DNA of 64,000 bases, taken from contig OX246747.1 in the NCBI GenBank assembly GCA_945910005.1, forward strand, positions 17,943,010 through 18,007,009, read 5' to 3'. Every line of letters begins with the position of its first letter. Position 1 is the first letter of the stretch. Source of the DNA: Isoperla grammatica. Lineage: Eukaryota; Arthropoda; Insecta; Plecoptera; Perlodidae. Below are positions 55,831 to 64,000 of the stretch, one piece after another. A program made the translations under genes and the position numbers. Below the pieces are notes generated by a model. The model had not been told where the DNA came from, did not search any database, and saw only the letters and a list, made by a program, of their open reading frames with translations.

Positions 55831-56838
55831 TGTAGTTCATTATCATAAACATCAGTGAGATTAATAACAACCTACATTATGTTTCATTATTGTTGTAAAT
55901 ATTTACTTATGTTATGTCTTATCATATTCAGTTATAAAAAACTGATTTACAAAGGAGGAAAGTGAATAATAATTAACAAATGATAGTACAATTAGGTTAC
56001 AACTAGGAAAAAGCTCCGTGTTGCCAGAAGAGCGATTTTTTTTCTTCTAGTTTTTTTTTTTTTTACAGGGTGGTGGTTTAAGTTTTGTCGTTACGAGTGT
56101 TGACCGAAAGTTTCAGCCAAATCCGTCAAGCCGTTTGACCGTGCGTGACGTACATTATTGTATGCACACACAAACAAATGCACAGACAGAGCTGATCGTT
56201 GAAATGAGAGATTCACCCCGCTTCGCTATGCTCATCTAGGCCTAATTATTTTAAAATTTTAAAGCAATTTTTGTTACTCCTGCACCCACCTCATAGTGCT
56301 TTTTAGTTACTGTTTGGTCAGTTATTAAAGTTAATTATGTTTAAATTCATATGCAGTTATTATTATTGATTCATTATTAATTGATTCTTATTGATTTACT
56401 CATTTATGCTGATTTACAGCAATATGTATTTAAGAGTATTTTCAAAATAGGTGTACATTTGTATTTTTGTATTTCAAATACATCTTTTGGAGCATTTTGC
56501 CCATCTCTGTTAATTATATTATTTATTAATTAGACCCTACTTATTTATTAATTTATTATTATTTATTAATTTATCTTTATTCATTTAATTTTTATTTATT
56601 TATTAATCAGGCCGTATCAGTCCGATTCACCAAATTCAGCAACAAACAGCTGGTTTGCAAACTTATGCGAGGTTCTGCTGCTTTCTTGGCCTCTAGTATC
56701 TTCAACGTGGCCCCCACCATGCATGCAAAATGGTCATTTTCGTCCATCATTGGAGGTTTTGGCACAGTCTGCTGGGGCGTTTGTAGAATTAAACTGATTG
56801 CGCTATCAATGGACTCGCCCCTGGTTCTCTTGATTCCT
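55831..56838. other. Non-coding AT-rich stretch
   Basis: Long T runs near 56038-56063 and ATTTATTA words near 56515-56610. No gene. Confidence 0.55.
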
Positions 56839-56846
56839 ACAATAAC

Positions 56847-58773
56847 CAGTGTTGTAAACGCTACTCTAAAAAAGTAGCATGCTATCGCTAACGCTAATTG
56901 CTTAAAAAAAGTAGCTTGCTACTTTTTTCGCTACTTGTTTCGCTACTTGCTTAAAAAAGTAGCTTCGCTACCGCTCAGCTACTTTTTTTTAGTAGCGCGC
57001 TACTTTCACGCTACTTTCGTAAGCCAGATTGTCAGTTCTGTGGTGTGAGAAATAAATAGTACGTCAATTGCTTCGATACGCCAAATAGCCTATTATTTAC
57101 GAATATCCGCGTCAACTTGGCTGTCATTCTGTCAACGCTAACGTGAATACGAACATAAGATCACGCGTTAAACTGAAGCACAGATATTTCACTTCACTTC
57201 GAGAATAATATTTTATCTGTGACTGAGGTCAACTAGAATGCTGTTCGTAAACAAGGCTTTATTCTGACGTTACCGACATACATGTGGGAACTGGATAAAC
57301 AGGTAGCAAATTAAATTAGTACAATTATTATTAGTCAATAACCCGAACAAAGGAAACGCATCATTCTACAACATCGACGGCGTCAAAGATGTTCACGAAG
57401 TTTTAATCAATTCAATAACAATGACTACGTATATCACGCAATTCTAACGCGCTTGGGATGAAGGCGCCTTGCTTTCAATCGGTAGCCGAGTGAAGAATCT
57501 GCTCCGTATATCACGTCAATCTGAAGCGCCCTTATCCACACCGGCTGCGAATTCAGCCAATCACAACACAGGCTGTGCATCGCGGAGCCGCTTTGACGTG
57601 TATATCACTGAAATCAAAGTGAATTCTAACCTCCAACTCGCTTGCCCAAGCGAGTTGGATCGCCGCCGCCTTGAGGTAAATTCGACGTGTATACCACACT
57701 CTGCAACCGATTGGAACCAAGGCGCCTTCATCCCAGGCGCCTTAAACTTGCGTAGTCAATGTCCTCGTTTCAGCTTGTCTAAATCCAAATCAAGGGGGAA
57801 TTCATTTTTTCATTTTTTTAGGTTGATGAATGATGATTCATTCGTCCTTATACATATTAATATCATGTTCTTGACATTGTCATAATGTCATAAGTGGTTT
57901 GTTACGGGCAGCAAATTAATAAATTCTATTAAAGTAATATATGGTTTTGTGTAATAATGATGAGGACTTCTAAAGAGATATTATTTTAACTTTCGGCACA
58001 CAAACCTTACATTGCACCATTATAGTATTGGTGCCCGATTTCCCAGCACTTTTATAAGAGAAAAACGTTTCGTATGATGGCCACGGAAGAGTAGGATTCG
58101 AAGTGGTGCTGTCGACATCATCTGCATCTTCATTAGTACTGTGAACTACATTCACACGACCACTCGAACTTGTAGGTTGATTTATTTTAAAGAAAGCCAT
58201 TTGTATCACTAATAAATAATAATCACTCACTCACTAGTCACTAGTCACTATCGTAGCAAACCACTATAAAACTAACTCACTTCAACACGCACCATGCTAT
58301 GCAAGGTTATCGTCACGTTGTGGCTACCTAGAGACTGACTGACGAGTGACAAGGCACACGAGGAGGGTGGCAAGGGGCAACCCAACCCACGCACTTGTCA
58401 AAAGGGTGGGTTCATTCATTCAACCAAAGCTCAGAAGGAGTAGTTGACCGCGGGTGGTTGCCCGTTGAAAGGCATGATGCAGGTGGCGCTTTGGGGTAGT
58501 GGATGCTTCGCAGAATCAGTCGTGATTTGCCCATTGACAGTGGAAACTAAACGAGTTTGGAAAACGAGATTTTAACGATTTTGTAATTTAATCGATTGAC
58601 AAATAAATAGCGTGATTTTCCGCTACTTTTGCGCTACTGCTACTGTTAAAATGTAGCATGCTACTCGCTACACTACCACGTTTTTGAAAGTAGCTCGCTA
58701 CCGTCTCGCTACTGATGACAAGTAGCATGCTACCAGTAGCGCGCTACTTTTAGCGCGCTACTTTACAACACTG
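56847..58773. mobile_element. hAT transposon with perfect ends, internally deleted
   Basis: The 12-bp inverted ends cagtgttgtaaa are perfect (56847-56858, 58762-58773). They are flanked by the identical 8-bp duplication acaataac (56839-56846, 58774-58781), diagnostic of hAT. The first and last ~150 bp are packed with GTAGC/GCTAC words, including AGTAGCGCGCTACT, as subterminal binding sites. Only a BED-finger N-terminus remains of the transposase (57990-58200), so the element is non-autonomous. Confidence 0.95.
57970..58200 (-). pseudogene. hAT transposase N-terminus (BED-type finger start)
   Basis: From ATG 58200: MAFFKINQPTSSSGRVNVVH, then TLPWPSYETFFSYKSAGKSG and MVQCKVCVPKVK. The pattern WPSY..FF......G.....VQCKVC is the first half of a BED zinc finger (aromatic pair then C-x2-C). 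The His ligands, catalytic core and dimerisation domain are absent. Confidence 0.65.
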
Positions 58774-58781
58774 ACAATAAC

Positions 58782-59400
58782 AATACATTATAATGTTTGG
58801 ATAGTTCAATTAGCCTCTTAGTAGAACCTCGAGTTTAACACTTCGGCCCCTATCTAGTTTTTAAAATAAGTTAAAATTTAGCATACTTCCGAATTTATTA
58901 AAAAAATTGGCATAGTTAACATTTTTATTTTTTTGTAATTCATTTTTCTTGTTCATGTTCTCTTTTTCTAGTAGTTTGTTTTGTTGTGCTATCTTCTGCT
59001 AGGCTATATTGTTGTTTTCCTTTATGTTCCATACCCAGCTAAATTGTGTTGTTTCTAATCCTCTTTTGTATATTACTGGAATCAGTTCAGATAGTCTAGA
59101 TAGATAGATAGATTTGATTTGATTTAATTTGATTTATAGATAAATAACTGGAATATAGAACAAAATAATAGCCTCGTTGCAAAAATATGAGACGATAAGC
59201 CCAAATAATCAATAGCATATTTTAGTGAGGGAAAAGATAAAGATAGATAAATATATAGGTAGATAATGGATAGCTATAAGCAAACCATATAGTGGTTTTA
59301 ATTTAACCAAAATAAAACACAAGTACTGTACCAAAAATTTGAATGCATATTATTTATTTATTTCTATATATTCCTTTATTCCTCTTGAAATTGCTAAATC
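58782..59400. other. Non-coding stretch, one SINE-like tail
   Basis: GTTGCAAAAATATGAGACGA at 59175-59215 is a B-type SINE-like end. TAGA and TTGATTTGA simple repeats precede it. Confidence 0.6.
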
Positions 59401-59404
59401 TGGT

Positions 59405-59698
59405 TTAGTGGTTTGGTGTGGATTTACCAAATCCACACCAAAAACTAGTTGGCCTACCCTTGCTTGTAGGATATGTAGGACATGTTGAAGTTGGCAGGGT
59501 GGGAGAAGGCACTGAGCGGGATGTTGTTGGGGTAGGCGATCTAGCCTGATGTGAGGCAGTTGGACTGGGTGAATGGTTTCTGACACAAGAGAGGTGGCTC
59601 TGGAGAATTGTGTCATACTCCTCCAAATACTCTATATCACCGTATGTGTCTTGTGGCTCCTCACAGCTTACAGGTGTCGAGAAGTTTGAGGTTGACCT
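59405..59698 (-). CDS. Unclassified terminal exon, Pro/Ser/Thr-rich
   Basis: After a weak acceptor (TTTTATTTATTAAAG) an open frame reads CEEPQDTYGDIEYLEEYDTI, then SPTPTTSRSVPSPTLPTSTC and SFWCGFGKSTPNH before a stop. An acidic start and a low-complexity tail are all that can be seen; no family recognised. It could be the last exon of a transposon-linked DNA-binding protein. Confidence 0.25.
   Translation of the reverse strand, partial: RSTSNFSTPVSCEEPQDTYGDIEYLEEYDTILQSHLSCVRNHSPSPTASHQARSPTPTTSRSVPSPTLPTSTCPTYPTSKGRPTSFWCGFGKSTPNH
59412..59442. repeat. Hairpin with 14-bp stem and 3-nt loop
   Basis: TTTGGTGTGGATTT and AAATCCACACCAAA flank ACC. It overlaps the end of the putative exon at 59405. 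Confidence 0.85.
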
Positions 59699-59715
59699 TT
59701 AATAAATAAAACACT

Positions 59716-59875
59716 AATACGGTGACCGATAGTGATGGCTCAGTGCGTAGTACACAAGGCTCTAATTCGGGAGGTCGCCAGTTTGAAACCGGCCACTGGC
59801 AATCCTGACTGAGGTTTTTTCCGAGGTCTTCCTCAGTCACAAGGTACTACTATTACTATTAGTACTACTATTTGC
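59716..59875 (+). mobile_element. tRNA-derived SINE
   Basis: Box A-like GTGATGGCTCAGTGCG and box B-like GCCAGTTTGAAACC, followed by CTGACTGAGGTTTTTTCCGA and a TACTACTAT-rich tail. It differs from the Gly-like SINE at 38825. Confidence 0.65.
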
Positions 59876-59962
59876 CTACTTCAACGTAAGTCAAGATTTT
59901 GCACGTTTATCCCCATGGAGAAACAAAATAGCATTTAAATCGCATTTAAAAATTAAAAGCAT

Positions 59963-60273
59963 TTATTATTAATTCTTGGCTGTCGGGTGTCGCCTAGTCC
60001 ATTGTTGATTAAAACCTGATGTTTCGAACTAATTGCGTAGGTAGTGAATCTTCAGAGTTGAAGAGACAGTCCCTGGTAGAAGCTACTCACCAGCTCTACC
60101 CAGCGACTGTACCCCACCCTGCTGTGCATTTCCCTATGGGTGAACATCCTTGTCTCTGTCTCTTAAACAACTGTCTCTTCAACTCTGAAGATGAACTACG
60201 CAATTAGTTTGAAATGTCAGGTTTTAATCAACAATTAACGCAGCGACACCCGACAGCCAAGAATTAATAATAA
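59963..60273. mobile_element. Foldback element (~310 bp, arms over 100 bp)
   Basis: The left arm (from ATTATTAATTCTTGGCTGTC to GAGTTGAAGAGACAGT, 59965-60072) reappears inverted at 60164-60272. The short centre includes CAGCTCTACCCAGCGACTGT. No coding capacity; it looks like a foldback MITE. Confidence 0.85.
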
Positions 60274-60427
60274 TTGTGACTCGGGCCATGAAAGCCTCAA
60301 AGTTTTAAAATGATTATTTCAACAACACAAAATTAAACAATCGCAACCTATCTTCAAGTCACACTTTGATTAAATAGAGATATGTGCATGCCGTCGTTAG
60401 TAGGGATGGAATAATGTACGTTTCAAT

Positions 60428-60645
60428 ATGTGTACACGTTTACTGGTTTCCTCTAAATATTAAACGCATGGACCTGTGCACGCCGCCCACACTGTGTGCG
60501 ACCGGCCACAGCATATGATAGCTGACTGATGGCGCACCGCAGAACCAACATTGGACACGAAATGCATCTTTTCAGTGTACACCCTAATTCACGTGCAAAA
60601 TCTATTGGGTAGGCAGGTACGAACATTTACATGCCTTTCACAGAG
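60428..60645 (+). repeat. Dispersed repeat, copy 2 (partner at 18484)
   Basis: Same family as 18484-18706. It is followed by a SINE-like tail whose 14-bp duplication starts 40 bp further on. Confidence 0.75.
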
Positions 60646-60680
60646 AGTTTAAACACGTTTAGGCCTACTGAAATACACAT

Positions 60681-61167
60681 TTTTTCTTCATATATCACCC
60701 ACTCATTGTCTCGATTAGCCTCTCTTGCCTGCCTATGGACTGCTACCTTATCGCGGTGGGCAGGTTTGCGTGCTTTAATGATTCCTAGAGCTATGCCGGC
60801 GGAAGCGTATGCTTCTGGTAGGGCCACCCTAGCCGGACTGGTCGAGGAGGAGAAGTCAGACGAAGTGCAGTCCACACCCCAATCCCCTTTCCCCCCAACT
60901 GTCCCATTGAATATTTCTCCTCCCACTTGGCCCTGCCCTCCCTTGCTGGACTCCCGTATGACGACTCACGCGACGTACAATGGATCTGATTCGGATGTGG
61001 CTTTATTCTTCATTACCATCTTTCTCATCTTCATTATCACCCGCTCATCGTCTCGATTAGCCATCGTTGCATAAATATGAGACGTTAAGCCCCATTAATC
61101 AATCAATCTCGATTAGCCTCGTTGCAAAAATATGAGACGTTAAGCCCAAATATCAATCAATCAATAA
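60681..61167 (+). mobile_element. 5'-truncated SINE-like copy split by a full copy
   Basis: The outer insertion is only the ~95-bp B-type end. It is flanked by aaatacacattttt (about 60670 and 61168), so a tail alone was inserted. That is 5' truncation during reverse transcription. It is interrupted at 60723-61106. Confidence 0.85.
60723..61106 (+). mobile_element. SINE-like element nested in a truncated copy, exact TSD
   Basis: Full A-type copy between 14-bp duplications tctcgattagcctc (60709-60722, 61107-61120). TCTTG precedes the usual CCTGCC start. P1 is CCTGCCT, pairing with GGGCAGG through a closing G-U. Confidence 0.92.
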
Positions 61168-61658
61168 ATACACATTTTTGCCCATCCCTAGTCATTAGAC
61201 ATGCACATGCACACATTGATATCCTACATGTGAACTTTCTTTCCAAAATAAAGTTGGCAAAATTTACCAGAATCTTTTACGTATTACTTGATGAGAAGAT
61301 AGCTCATGTCCAAAACCAGTAGTAGGCTAGGCATAGTTACTAGTACGCTATTTGTTAGCACGCTGGCAAGCCAAATATATTTTACCCAGGTACACCCTCA
61401 CTTTCTGCATCTAATTTTCCCAGTCAAAAATGCCAGAGTAGTTAGTAGTTAGTGTCAGGTTAGTAGAGTTGTAAGTAGTTAGACTAGTTGTTAGTTAAGA
61501 CTATGCGTAGGCCAGTTGCTTGATCCACTTGCTCCATCCAGTTGCTTGACCCAGTTACTTGATCCACTGGAAGGTAATAAAAACAAGGCTAAAAACAAAC
61601 AAACAAAACAGTTAAAAGCAGGCTGGCAGGCCCAAATGCACATCTAGGTATGCACAGA
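61168..61658. other. Non-coding stretch
   Basis: Contains short repeats of AGTTGCTTGACCCAGTTACT type near 61511-61570. It could be intron of the MADF gene; no exon recognised. Confidence 0.45.
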
Positions 61659-61666
61659 CTTACATA

Positions 61667-62658
61667 CAAGGCCGGTTTTAGGCGTAAGCGACTGCTAAGG
61701 GCGGCACTTGTCCAGGGGCGGCTTTTTATGATTTGAATTACCTACTACAAATTGTATAAAGGGCGACTTTTTACGTCAGTAGGTGGTCTGGTTAATCAAA
61801 CAGTTAAATAATATTATATTTCAAACTTCTCCACAATATTAAGGATAACACAACAAAAATCTTGGTAATTTTACCATAGTAATGATATCAATAGAGACGA
61901 AAATCGCAAAAGAAATTGAAATGGATGATCTTGTTGGCGACTTTGCATCTTTAAAGGCCAGAAAAGTGAACTTTTAGTAACTTGGGCGAAACCTTTGCTA
62001 CAAGGCAAGTTGATACCGTAATCAAGGTGTGTCTTACTCTTAACTTATGATGATTAATATCTACTTATAGGCCTATGAAGCAATAACCACGATAACACAG
62101 TTCTTAATTTATAGTGTTTTTATTATTATATAGGCCTAATGTATAATTAATTTATCTATTGAGGCTAATTGTAATAGGCCTAGTGTAGTTTGTATGTTAA
62201 CACTCGGCAGCAGAAAACATTTGCACCTATAAAAAGTTAATGTTTGTGAACAAAATGTTTGATTTTTTTTTTTTTCCTATTACGCATATAATTTCCAAGT
62301 ACAGCAATGGTACAGCTCAGCTCATACGAGACCCTGTCTCCCCCCCCCCCCCCTCCCCCTCCACTGTCCCACTGAATATTTCTCCTTGCACTTGGCCCTG
62401 CCCTCCCTTGCTGGACTCCCGTATGACGACCCACGTGACGTACAATGGATCTGATTCGGATGTGGCTTTATTCTTCATCATCATCTTTCCCATCTTCATT
62501 ATCACCCGCTCATCGTCTCGATTAGCCATAGTTGCACAAATATGAGACGTTAAGCCCCATTAATCAATCAATCAGCTCATACCTTTTTGCGGGGGGGGGG
62601 GGGGGGGGGGCAAAATTGATCTCGTTTATGCATGAGAAAATCACTCGAACCGGCCCTG
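61667..62658. mobile_element. hAT-like non-autonomous element inside the MADF gene
   Basis: The left end caaggccggtt (61667) and right end aaccggccctg (62648-62658) form an 11-bp inverted repeat with one mismatch. Flanking 8-mers cttacata (61659-61666) and tctacata (62659-62666) agree at six of eight positions, suggesting an older hAT insertion. A SINE-like copy (62328-62572) and a run of about 20 G (62592-62610) lie within. No transposase. Confidence 0.65.
62328..62572 (+). mobile_element. SINE-like element, truncated C head, TSD
   Basis: Flanked by cagctcatac (62318-62327, 62573-62582). It starts GAGACCCTGTCTC, so part of the C head is lost; the A-type end is complete. Confidence 0.88.
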
Positions 62659-62671
62659 TCTACATACTCAC

Positions 62672-63163
62672 TTCCTGCCAAGAACCCCAAGCAAGGTGAC
62701 AGGCCCCATGGCTTCAGTGCCTTAGCCCCCGATCCACTGGGGAGGCTCTTGTTCCTTCTGACTAGTTTATCTCGGATTGCCTTAAACCTGGCAGGACAAT
62801 ATTTCACGTCACGATCTGAAAATACCCAACACGAAAATATGAAATGAGTGTACGTTTTTAAATTCACAACTAATCAAATATCTTGTATTTCCTAGCTTTC
62901 AGTTCTATCACTGATTAGAATCATAATTAAATAGATAGGCCTAGGCATGTATAGGTTAGGTAGGCCCTATGCCTAGGCCAAGCTAGGGCAAGAGAATGGT
63001 TTTGCTTACCTCCTGCTCCGATGCTGCTGCATATTTTAGTCCATGCAAGAGCACGGACATCGCTGTTTTTGTAACCCGGGTTACTAGCGTCCCAGATAGA
63101 GGGCTCTTTTTCGACAGCGAAAACTAGCTCGTAATCCAAATTACCTTCTAGACTGTCGGCCAT
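62672..63163 (-). CDS. MADF-domain DNA-binding protein, first two exons
   Basis: ATG at 63163 gives MADSLEGNLDYELVFAVEKE, then PSIWDASNPGYKNSDVRALA and WTKICSSIGAG to a GTAAGC donor (exon end 63010, phase 1). Exon 2 starts at 62815 after TATTTTCAG and rejoins in phase: DRDVKYCPARFKAIRDKLVR, then KPWGLSPCLGFLAG. The pattern (L...V...P.LWD.....Y.+...+..+W..I......D...C..RWK.LRD.+VR..) is the MADF domain of Adf1-like factors. A likely GTGAGT donor follows at 62671. The next intron carries the hAT-like element. Later exons were not found. No stops, so it may be functional; it could also be a Harbinger-derived gene. Confidence 0.8.
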
Positions 63164-63435
63164 TGTTATTTGTTTGAATACAACATGACAAGAGCACTGC
63201 CACTTGGTTGTACGTAAATGCTAGCGTGAATGGCAATCAATCGAGGTGGCCGTGGGGAGACGCGACGCGAGAAAACATAAACTTGAACCATGTCTGGCGC
63301 GAAGGTTTGCGCGTGAAACTCGGCCGCTGATTGGAGCTCGCGCCCTCGCTTCGATCGCAACGCGTAGCTGTTAACCCACCATAAGGGTCCAGAGCACGTT
63401 CACTGTATGTGTGGGTATGTGGTACATAGGCCTAC
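63164..63435. other. Upstream region of the MADF gene
   Basis: CpG-richer DNA (GGAGACGCGACGCGAG, CGCGCCCTCGCTTCG) upstream of the MADF start codon. A promoter is plausible, but no TATA element is obvious. Confidence 0.35.
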
Positions 63436-64000
63436 TCACAGCTGTTTTACTATCTTCATACGTTTTTGGTTGCGCGTAGCCCTTGCTCTCCCCGCCATCA
63501 TTCTGTTGCGCCTTTTGCAGTAAGTATGCAGCGACATGCGGGTAAATAGCAAGAGGATGGCATGCACTATGTCTTCTTTGTGTGTGGCACAGGCAATCCA
63601 ACTGAAGTCCACACCTCCCTTGAAAATCTCCTTCAGCTTGCAGCCAACATCTCGCAAGTATGCTAGATCGCTGATATTAGCCTGAAACAGAGCTATTAGG
63701 AGTTCCAGGGCAGTTATACCATATCTCTTGTTGGGTATTGCAGGTGGGCTGCCTGCATATTGTACTCGCGCAGAGAAATAAACATGTGGTCCTCTGTGAG
63801 GTCACTTGTTACCAGGGATAACTTGCACTCCGTACAAGTCCCCTTGGCCAGCACACGTTTTGCGATGTATCCGCAGATATACGCCACCGGTTGGCGTCTC
63901 AACCCGCAGACCAAGACCTCCTCGGCCGTAACTGGAAGGTCTCGAAGTCGCAAGTTCGTATCACTGCGGTCGTTTGGTCGCATAATCTTTAAGAAACAGA
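63436..64000 (-). pseudogene. P-element/THAP-like transposase, C-terminal part
   Basis: Open to the window's right edge on the minus strand: LPVTAEEVLVCGLRRQPVAY, ICGYIAKRVLAKGTCTECKL and HMFISLREYNMQAAHLQYP. A frameshift near 63725 moves to RYGITALELLIALFQANISD, then FSWIACATHKEDIVHAILLL and YCKRRNRMMAGRAR, ending at 63436. The layout (YI.GYIA.+...C..C, L+EYN...L.YP, W..C..H, nR..K) resembles the end of P-type transposases and related multicopy genes. Family assignment is by pattern only; the THAP finger would lie outside the window. Confidence 0.5.

Noticed and set aside
57469..57885. 138-codon frame inside the hAT element
   Set aside because: No domain; internal non-coding part of a deleted transposon.

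Overview
The window reads as gene-poor nuclear DNA of a multicellular animal, probably a marine invertebrate. It has spliced exons with GT..AG borders, retrotransposons of the BEL/Pao, jockey-like and R2-like groups, Harbinger, pogo/Tigger, hAT and P-like DNA transposons, tRNA-derived SINEs, and a background very rich in AGGCCTA words. There are no operons, ribosome-binding sites or prokaryotic genes. I cannot name the species from sequence alone.

Layout. 1-4000: RCC1-repeat remnant, DUF4806-type exon, broken Harbinger transposase with its Myb/SANT partner, and SINE-like copies. 4518-4961: hAT-type MITE. 5499-7003: YqaJ-type nuclease fragment and an unclassified exon. 7202-10888: a nearly whole pogo/Tigger element whose transposase (psq/CENP-B, DDD, PHD-like finger) is split by a SINE-like insertion. 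11750-13420: Myb/SANT exon and a jockey-type LINE ORF1. 14630-16939: 35 copies of a 66-bp repeat. 17518-25524: SINE-like copy, two arrays of CCATATGG-like words, a 1.86-kb long-inverted-repeat element, a Harbinger fragment. 26674-28654: cluster of SINE-like copies, one nested inside another. 28934-34029: a very young LTR element without coding capacity. 34506-37250: R2-like LINE pieces and a Harbinger fragment. 37457-37493: hammerhead motif. 38135-41800: second RCC1 remnant, tRNA-type SINE, and a Harbinger transposase with good exons. 42961-43557: 36-bp minisatellite. 43780-44010: second YqaJ fragment. 44817-50022: decayed BEL/Pao element. 50420-52888: LRR pseudogene and a 5'-truncated LINE. 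53156-55687: a host-like gene encoding 35-residue coiled-coil repeats and a C-terminal membrane anchor. 56847-58773: hAT element with perfect ends. 59716-61167: tRNA SINE, foldback element, SINE nest. 61667-63163: hAT-like insertion in an intron of a MADF-domain gene. 63436-64000: P/THAP-like transposase end.

The most interesting signal is the commonest repeat, with about 24 whole or partial copies. Target-site duplications fix its ends. Its first ~146 nt can fold into the nested double pseudoknot of an HDV-like self-cleaving ribozyme: P1 starts at the first base, P3 is 3 bp, and P2 is closed after a CGAA junction. Its tail ends in (AATC)n. This suggests a young, modular non-autonomous retroelement that frees its own 5' end by ribozyme cleavage. 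The best host-gene candidates are the coiled-coil/TM gene and the MADF gene, because their exon phases agree across every recognisable intron.
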